The notes below the pieces were generated by a model that was not told the origin of the DNA, searched no databases, and was given only the letters and a program-made list of their open reading frames with translations. The translations under genes and the position numbers were made by a program. From the NCBI RefSeq assembly GCF_010731755.1, contig NZ_AP022589.1, forward strand, positions 1,798,001-1,862,000: 64,000 nucleotides of DNA, given 5' to 3'. Of the stretch, positions 59,441-64,000 are shown piece after piece (position 1 is the stretch's first letter; every line of letters begins with the position of its first letter). Origin of the DNA: Mycolicibacter minnesotensis (lineage in GTDB: Bacteria; Actinomycetota; Actinomycetes; Mycobacteriales; Mycobacteriaceae).

Positions 59441-62400
59441 GCACTCCGGCGCAGCAACCCGCACGCCCCGAGCTGACCGACGCCGCCGTGGTGTCGCGCT
59501 CCTGGGGGATGGCGCTGGCGACCCTGGTCAGCCGCCTCACCGGATTCGTCAGAGTCGTGCTGTTGGCGGCGATCCTGGGTGCGGCGCTGTCCAGCGCGTT
59601 CTCGGTGGCCAATCAATTGCCGAACCAGATCGCCGCGCTGGTTCTGGAGGCTACGTTCACCGCGATCTTCGTGCCGGTGCTGGCGCGCGCCGAACGCGAC
59701 GACCCCGACGGCGGCGCCGCGTTCGTCCGCCGGCTGGTCACACTGGCGACCGCGCTGCTGCTGGCCACCACGGTGATCTCGGTGGCCGCGGCACCGCTGC
59801 TGGTGCGGCTGATGTTGGGCGGCGACCCACAGGTCAACGAGCCACTGACCATCGCCTTCGCCTACCTGCTATTGCCGCAGGTCATCTGTTACGGGTTGTC
59901 GTCGGTGTTCATGGCGATCTTGAACACGCGCAATATCTTCGGCGCTCCGGCCTGGGCTCCGGTGGTCAACAACGTCGTCGCGATCGCAACCTTGGTGCTG
60001 TATCTGCTGGTGCCGGGGGAACTGTCGGTGGATCCGGTGCGGATGGGCAACACCAAGCTGCTGGTGCTCGGCCTGGGCACCACGGCGGGCGTCGTCGCAC
60101 AGACCGCCGTGCTGCTGGTGGCGATCCGCCGGCAGCGGATCAGCCTTCGGCCGTTGTGGGGCATCGACGACCGGCTCAAGCGCTTCGGCACCATGGCCTC
60201 GGCGATGGTGCTCTACGTCTTGATCAGCCAGGTCGGCCTGGTGGTGACCAATCAGATCGCCAGCAGCGCTGCAGCATCCGGCCCGGCGATCTACTACTAC
60301 GCCTGGCTGCTGCTGCAGCTGCCGTTCGGCATGATCGGCGTCACGGTGCTGACCGTCGTCATGCCCCGGTTGAGCCGCAATGCCGCCGCCGGCGACGACC
60401 CCGCGGTGCTGGCCGATCTGTCCCTGGCCACCCGCCTGATGATGATCACGCTCATCCCGATCGTGGCGCTGATGACCGTCGGCGGACCGGCGATCGGCAG
60501 TGCGTTGTTCGCCTACGGCAACTTCGGCAACGTCGACGCGGGCAACCTCGGCGCCGCGGTCGCCATGTCGGCTTTCACGCTGCTCCCGTATGCGATGGTG
60601 CTGCTGCAGCTGCGGGTCTTCTACGCCCGAGAGCAGCCCTGGACACCCATCGCGATCATCGTGGTGATCACCGCAGTGAAGATCGCGGCCTCGGTCCTGG
60701 CTCCCCACCTGACCGCAAATCCGGAGTTGGTCGCGGCCTACCTCGGCCTGGCCAACGGTCTGGGCTTTGTCGCCGGAGCCGTCGTCGGGCACCTGCTGCT
60801 GCGGCGCTCACTGCGTCCGGTGCCCGGGCCGGGGGCGCCGCCGGCACGTTGGGCGCTGGTGGGGCCCGAGGTGATCCGCACCGTGCTGGTCACGCTGACG
60901 GCGTCGCTGCTTGCCGGCCTGGTGGCCGAGGTGCTGGATCGCGCGTGCGGCCTCCGGGACCTGACCGATCGTGGCGCCGCAGGCTCGATGCTGCGGCTGC
61001 TGATCCTCACCGCGGTGATGCTGCCGATCATCGCGGCGGTCATGGTGCGGGCCGAGGTGCCCGAGGCAGTCGCCGCCGTTGCCGCGGTACGTCGACGAAT
61101 GGGTGCAGGCAGGCCGCAAACCGGCATGCCCAACCCGCCTTCTCCCGATTCGAGCGTCCCGTACGCTGATCACAACCGTTTGCCCACAGCCGGCGGGGGC
61201 ATCTCAAACGATCCCGCCACGCATACGCCGCCCGCGCACATCGCCGGTGGCTGGACACCGAAAGGCGCGGAGGTGGCCAACATTTCTTCGGAGGGCGTCG
61301 GACCTCAGGCGGCGGCGCGGACCGTTGCTCCACAGCCGTCCCAGCGATCGACCGAGACGCCTGAGTCCGTCGGCAACGACAGCTTGCTGACGCCCGGGCT
61401 GAGCATCGCCGGCGGCCGCTACCGGCTGCTCGTTCGCCATGGCGGCACCCCGGTGCTGCAGTTCTGGCAGGCGTTGGACACCGCACTGGACCGCCAGGTG
61501 GCGCTGACCTTCGTCGACCCGAATCAGACCATGCCCGACGAGCAGCTCACCGGCGTCCTGTCGCGCACCCAGCGGCTCAGCCAGATCGATCTGCCGGGGA
61601 TCGCCCGCGTCCTGGACGTGGTGCGGGTCGGCGCCGGTGGACTGGTGGTCTCCGAATGGGTGCGTGGCGCCTCTCTGCAGGAGGTGGCGGGCACGTCACC
61701 GTCACCGATCGGCGCGGCCCGGGCGATCCGGTCGCTGGCGTCGGCTGCCGAATCCGCTCACCAGAGCGGCGTGGCCCTGTCCATCGACCACCCGGCCCGC
61801 GTGCGGGTCAGCATCGAAGGCGACGTCACGCTGGCGTTCCCCGCGACGCTGCCCGACACCAAGCCCGAAGACGACATCCGCGGAATCGGCGCCACCCTCT
61901 ATGCGCTGCTGATCAACCGGTGGCCGCTGGCCAATGCCGGAGCCGACACCGGGCTCGAACCGGCGGACCTGGACTCCAGTGGCAGCCCGGTCAAGCCCGA
62001 TTCGGTCAATCCCGACATTCCGTTCCAGATCTCTGCGGCCGCCAGCCATGCGATTCAGCCCGACGGCGGGATCCGTGGTGCCTCGACGCTGTCGAACCTG
62101 CTGCAGCAGGCCACCGCGCTGCACGAGCAGACCGAACTGCTGGGTCCGGTCAGCGACGACCCGCCCCCGCCGCGGGTGCGGCCCACACCACCGGACGCCG
62201 AGGCAGCCGCCGAACGACGCCGGCGGGTGCTCATAGGCCTCGGCGTCGGTGCGGCGGTCATCCTGGTGGCGCTATTGGTGCTCGCCTCGGTGCTCAACCG
62301 GATTTTCGGCGACGTCAACGGCCTGGACAAGACCGAGCTCGGCTTGAGCAGCCCTTCGGCGTCGGCGCTGCCCGGGGCCAGTGGGCCTAACGGCATCGTG

Positions 62401-62841
62401 AAGCCGGTGCAGGTGACGGTCTTCTCCCCCGGCGGCGAGGCAGACCGGCCCCAGGATGCCGGTCTGGCGATCGACGGCAACCCGGCCACCGCCTGGTCGA
62501 CGGACACCTACTCCGATCCGGTGCCCTTCCCCAATTTCAAGAACGGCGTCGGACTGATGCTGCAACTGCCCAAGCCCACGGTGATCGGCACCGTCACGCT
62601 CAACGTGTCCAGCACAGGAACCCGGGTGGAGCTGCGTTCCTCCTCGACGCCTAAGCCCACCCGGCTCGAAGACACCACCCTGCTGGCCCCGGCGAAGGCG
62701 CTGCAGCCCGGTTCCAACAAGATCACCGCGGATTCGTCGACTGCGACCTCCAACCTGCTGGTCTGGATCTCCACGATGGGTAACACCGGCGGAGAGAGCC
62801 GCACCCAGATCTCGGAGATCACTGTGCAAGCCGCCTCCTAG
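59437..62841 (+). CDS. murJ: MurJ-type lipid II flippase fused to pseudokinase (Rv3910 homologue)
   Basis: 1134 residues from GTG 59437. About fourteen membrane helices (residues 15-550) form the MurJ/MviN domain that carries lipid II across the membrane for peptidoglycan. A cytoplasmic pseudokinase domain follows (starting near residue 654, GRYRLLVRHGGTPVLQFWQA), where the HRD and DFG residues of active kinases are not present. A further membrane helix (near 930) leads to an outer domain (about 1000-1134) of discoidin-like sugar-binding type. In M. tuberculosis the pseudokinase is phosphorylated by PknB and binds FhaA. Last of the three coupled genes. Confidence 0.95.
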   Translation: MSTPAQQPARPELTDAAVVSRSWGMALATLVSRLTGFVRVVLLAAILGAALSSAFSVANQLPNQIAALVLEATFTAIFVPVLARAERDDPDGGAAFVRRLVTLATALLLATTVISVAAAPLLVRLMLGGDPQVNEPLTIAFAYLLLPQVICYGLSSVFMAILNTRNIFGAPAWAPVVNNVVAIATLVLYLLVPGELSVDPVRMGNTKLLVLGLGTTAGVVAQTAVLLVAIRRQRISLRPLWGIDDRLKRFGTMASAMVLYVLISQVGLVVTNQIASSAAASGPAIYYYAWLLLQLPFGMIGVTVLTVVMPRLSRNAAAGDDPAVLADLSLATRLMMITLIPIVALMTVGGPAIGSALFAYGNFGNVDAGNLGAAVAMSAFTLLPYAMVLLQLRVFYAREQPWTPIAIIVVITAVKIAASVLAPHLTANPELVAAYLGLANGLGFVAGAVVGHLLLRRSLRPVPGPGAPPARWALVGPEVIRTVLVTLTASLLAGLVAEVLDRACGLRDLTDRGAAGSMLRLLILTAVMLPIIAAVMVRAEVPEAVAAVAAVRRRMGAGRPQTGMPNPPSPDSSVPYADHNRLPTAGGGISNDPATHTPPAHIAGGWTPKGAEVANISSEGVGPQAAARTVAPQPSQRSTETPESVGNDSLLTPGLSIAGGRYRLLVRHGGTPVLQFWQALDTALDRQVALTFVDPNQTMPDEQLTGVLSRTQRLSQIDLPGIARVLDVVRVGAGGLVVSEWVRGASLQEVAGTSPSPIGAARAIRSLASAAESAHQSGVALSIDHPARVRVSIEGDVTLAFPATLPDTKPEDDIRGIGATLYALLINRWPLANAGADTGLEPADLDSSGSPVKPDSVNPDIPFQISAAASHAIQPDGGIRGASTLSNLLQQATALHEQTELLGPVSDDPPPPRVRPTPPDAEAAAERRRRVLIGLGVGAAVILVALLVLASVLNRIFGDVNGLDKTELGLSSPSASALPGASGPNGIVKPVQVTVFSPGGEADRPQDAGLAIDGNPATAWSTDTYSDPVPFPNFKNGVGLMLQLPKPTVIGTVTLNVSSTGTRVELRSSSTPKPTRLEDTTLLAPAKALQPGSNKITADSSTATSNLLVWISTMGNTGGESRTQISEITVQAAS

Positions 62842-62905
62842 CGGGGTTGTGCACAGGTCTTCGGGGTGAAGTGCCGCCGGGGCCGCCGCTGGTTACTGTC
62901 CGCCC

Positions 62906-63664
62906 ATGGGGCTCCCGGATCGCAGTGACGCCGAGCTGTTGGCCGCACATGTAGCCGGTGACCGCTACGCCTTCGCCGAGCTCTACGGCCGGCACCACCA
63001 CCGGTTACGACGGCTGGCCCGGAGCGCCACCGGGTGCGCTCAGGAGGCCGAGGACGCCCTGCAAGATGCGATGCTGTCGGCACATCGGGCGGCCGGATCG
63101 TTTCGCCACGACGCCGCCGTGGGCAGTTGGCTGCACCGAATCGTGCTGAACGCATGCCTGGATCGGCTGCGTCGCAACAGGCCGGCCTACGTCGAGCTCA
63201 CGGTCGACCATCCGGCCATCGGGGATCGCACCGCCGAGGTGGACACGGCGCTGGTGGTCCGCGCAGCGCTGCGCACGCTGCCGGCCGAGCAGCGGGCCGC
63301 ACTACTCGCCGTCGACATGCAGGGCTACTCGGTCGCCGACGCCGCCCGCAAGTTCGGTGTGCCCCCGGGGACCGTCAAGAGTCGCTGCGCCCGCGGCAGG
63401 GCCCGGCTGGCCGCCCTGCTGGGACAGGCACCCCGCCCGCGCCGCGCCGCCGCCGACCTGTCAGCCCGCAGCCGGTTAGCCTTGGCCGCGGACGGCAGCG
63501 CAGCACTGCGCCTGCCGCCACGACAACGAGTGGAAGCGGCACCATGTCCAGCGAATCGGACGACGAACAGTCCCGGGCCCCCTCCGGGCCACCGGCGCAC
63601 GCAAGCCGCCCGTTACCCCGCTTCAGCCGGATCGCCGCCTGGGCCGGCGGCGCCGCCGCGGTGA
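62906..63664 (+). CDS. sigM: ECF sigma factor SigM
   Basis: 252 residues from ATG 62906, with no strong ribosome site. Sigma region 2 runs from AFAELYGRHHHRLRRLA through EDALQDAMLSAHR to FRHDAAVGSWLHRIVLNACLD, region 4 from LRTLPAEQRAALLAVDMQGYS to GVPPGTVKSRCARGRARL. Region 4 ends near residue 172; the remaining 80 residues are Ala/Pro-rich and overlap rsmA in another frame for 121 nt. SigM is held by RsmA at the membrane and directs genes for surface and secreted factors. Confidence 0.92.
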   Translation: MGLPDRSDAELLAAHVAGDRYAFAELYGRHHHRLRRLARSATGCAQEAEDALQDAMLSAHRAAGSFRHDAAVGSWLHRIVLNACLDRLRRNRPAYVELTVDHPAIGDRTAEVDTALVVRAALRTLPAEQRAALLAVDMQGYSVADAARKFGVPPGTVKSRCARGRARLAALLGQAPRPRRAAADLSARSRLALAADGSAALRLPPRQRVEAAPCPANRTTNSPGPPPGHRRTQAARYPASAGSPPGPAAPPR

Positions 63665-64000
63665 TCGCGATCGGCGTCGGTACGTCCGCGTTGATCCGCC
63701 TGCCCGGCGACACCGCCAGCGGTCCCCGCACTTTCGACGCCATCACGGTGGAATCGGCGCCCACAGCCGTGCTGCCGCTGTCCGAACCGGAGATCCTCGA
63801 GCTGCTGGATCGCCGCCCGGAGTACGGCCCACTGAGCGACCCGGCGCGCCGCGCCGGGTGCCTGGCCGGGCTGGGTTACCCGGCCTCGACGCAGATCCTC
63901 GGGGCACGTGAGATCACCGTCAACGGACATCCCGGCGTACTCCTGCTGATACCGGACACGCCGGCCGGCAACGTCATCGCGCTCGCGGTGGCTCCGCACT
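63544..64000 (+). CDS. rsmA: Anti-sigma-M factor RsmA, 3' end outside window
   Basis: 152 codons are visible from ATG 63544. A cytoplasmic N-terminal part of about 30 residues (MSSESDDEQSRAPSGPP) precedes one membrane helix near 33-53 (IAAWAGGAAAVIAIGVGTSA), then an extracytoplasmic domain. It matches the position and layout of Rv3912, the anti-sigma factor of SigM. It overlaps the end of sigM, which would keep regulator and target in step. Confidence 0.82.
   Translation, partial: MSSESDDEQSRAPSGPPAHASRPLPRFSRIAAWAGGAAAVIAIGVGTSALIRLPGDTASGPRTFDAITVESAPTAVLPLSEPEILELLDRRPEYGPLSDPARRAGCLAGLGYPASTQILGAREITVNGHPGVLLLIPDTPAGNVIALAVAPH

Overview
The window is chromosomal DNA of a mycobacterium (Mycobacterium sensu lato). 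The base composition is high-GC, and from about 11.5 kb to the right end the gene order is the conserved oriC-proximal core of the genus: dnaB, rplI, rpsR, ssb, rpsF, a GT87 mannosyltransferase, ponA1, and homologues of Rv0049, Rv0048c and Rv0047c, then ino1, Rv0045c, Rv0044c, Rv0042c, leuS, Rv0040c, Rv0039c, Rv0038, Rv0037c and Rv0036c. These are followed directly by homologues of Rv3906c, pcnA, mutT4, Rv3909, Rv3910, sigM and rsmA. In M. tuberculosis these two blocks lie on opposite sides of oriC; here they are contiguous, as I recall for M. smegmatis. This points to a non-tuberculous species with the older arrangement. I cannot name the species.

Layout. (1) 1-11.4 kb is an accessory block: a ferritin-like di-iron protein (cut by the window edge), a secreted PE-PPE-domain hydrolase, a CobW GTPase, an alpha/beta hydrolase, an MpaB/Lcp-like oxygenase, a SnoaL-like protein, an alcohol dehydrogenase remnant beside a DUF3297 gene, an Anbu proteasome-like protease with a transglutaminase-like partner, a possible ribbon-helix-helix protein, a crotonase, and a lipoprotein of the serine beta-lactamase fold. 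(2) 11.6-15.1 kb holds replication and ribosome genes on the minus strand; dnaB has no intein. (3) 15.3-29.8 kb is a complete acyl-trehalose-type lipid locus inserted between rpsF and the ponA region: fadD (FAAL), sap/gap and chp on the plus strand converge on mmpL, papA and a 2106-residue Pks on the minus strand. FAAL loads the acyl starter, Pks extends it, PapA and Chp transfer it to the sugar, and MmpL with Sap exports it. The order resembles the trehalose polyphleate locus of non-tuberculous species. (4) 29.8-38.3 kb holds an MFS permease, the GT87 enzyme, two tandem ponA1-type class A PBPs and a zinc-ribbon protein. (5) 38.4-46.7 kb runs rightward: Rv0048c-like, PadR, ino1, esterase, F420 enzyme, a two-gene amino-acid ABC transporter, MarR and an SDR. 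(6) 46.7-54.6 kb: leuS, an LpqN-type antigen, a Cys-rich membrane protein, YqgE, an MFS protein, a DinB-like protein and an Asp-rich repeat protein. (7) 54.6-64 kb: pcnA diverges from mutT4-Rv3909-Rv3910(murJ), genes joined by 4-nt overlaps, followed by sigM-rsmA, cut by the window edge.

The most unusual item is the Pks. Its KS, AT and ACP active sites are intact, but DH, ER and KR all carry substitutions at core catalytic or cofactor positions in an otherwise open reading frame, so the usual fully reducing chemistry is unlikely. Other notable items are the tandem ponA1 copies (one with a run of 32 prolines), the Anbu/transglutaminase pair, two unrelated tandem repeats that share a 55-bp period on either side of the Rv3906c-pcnA block, and a 15-bp perfect inverted repeat in the pcnA/mutT4 divergent region.
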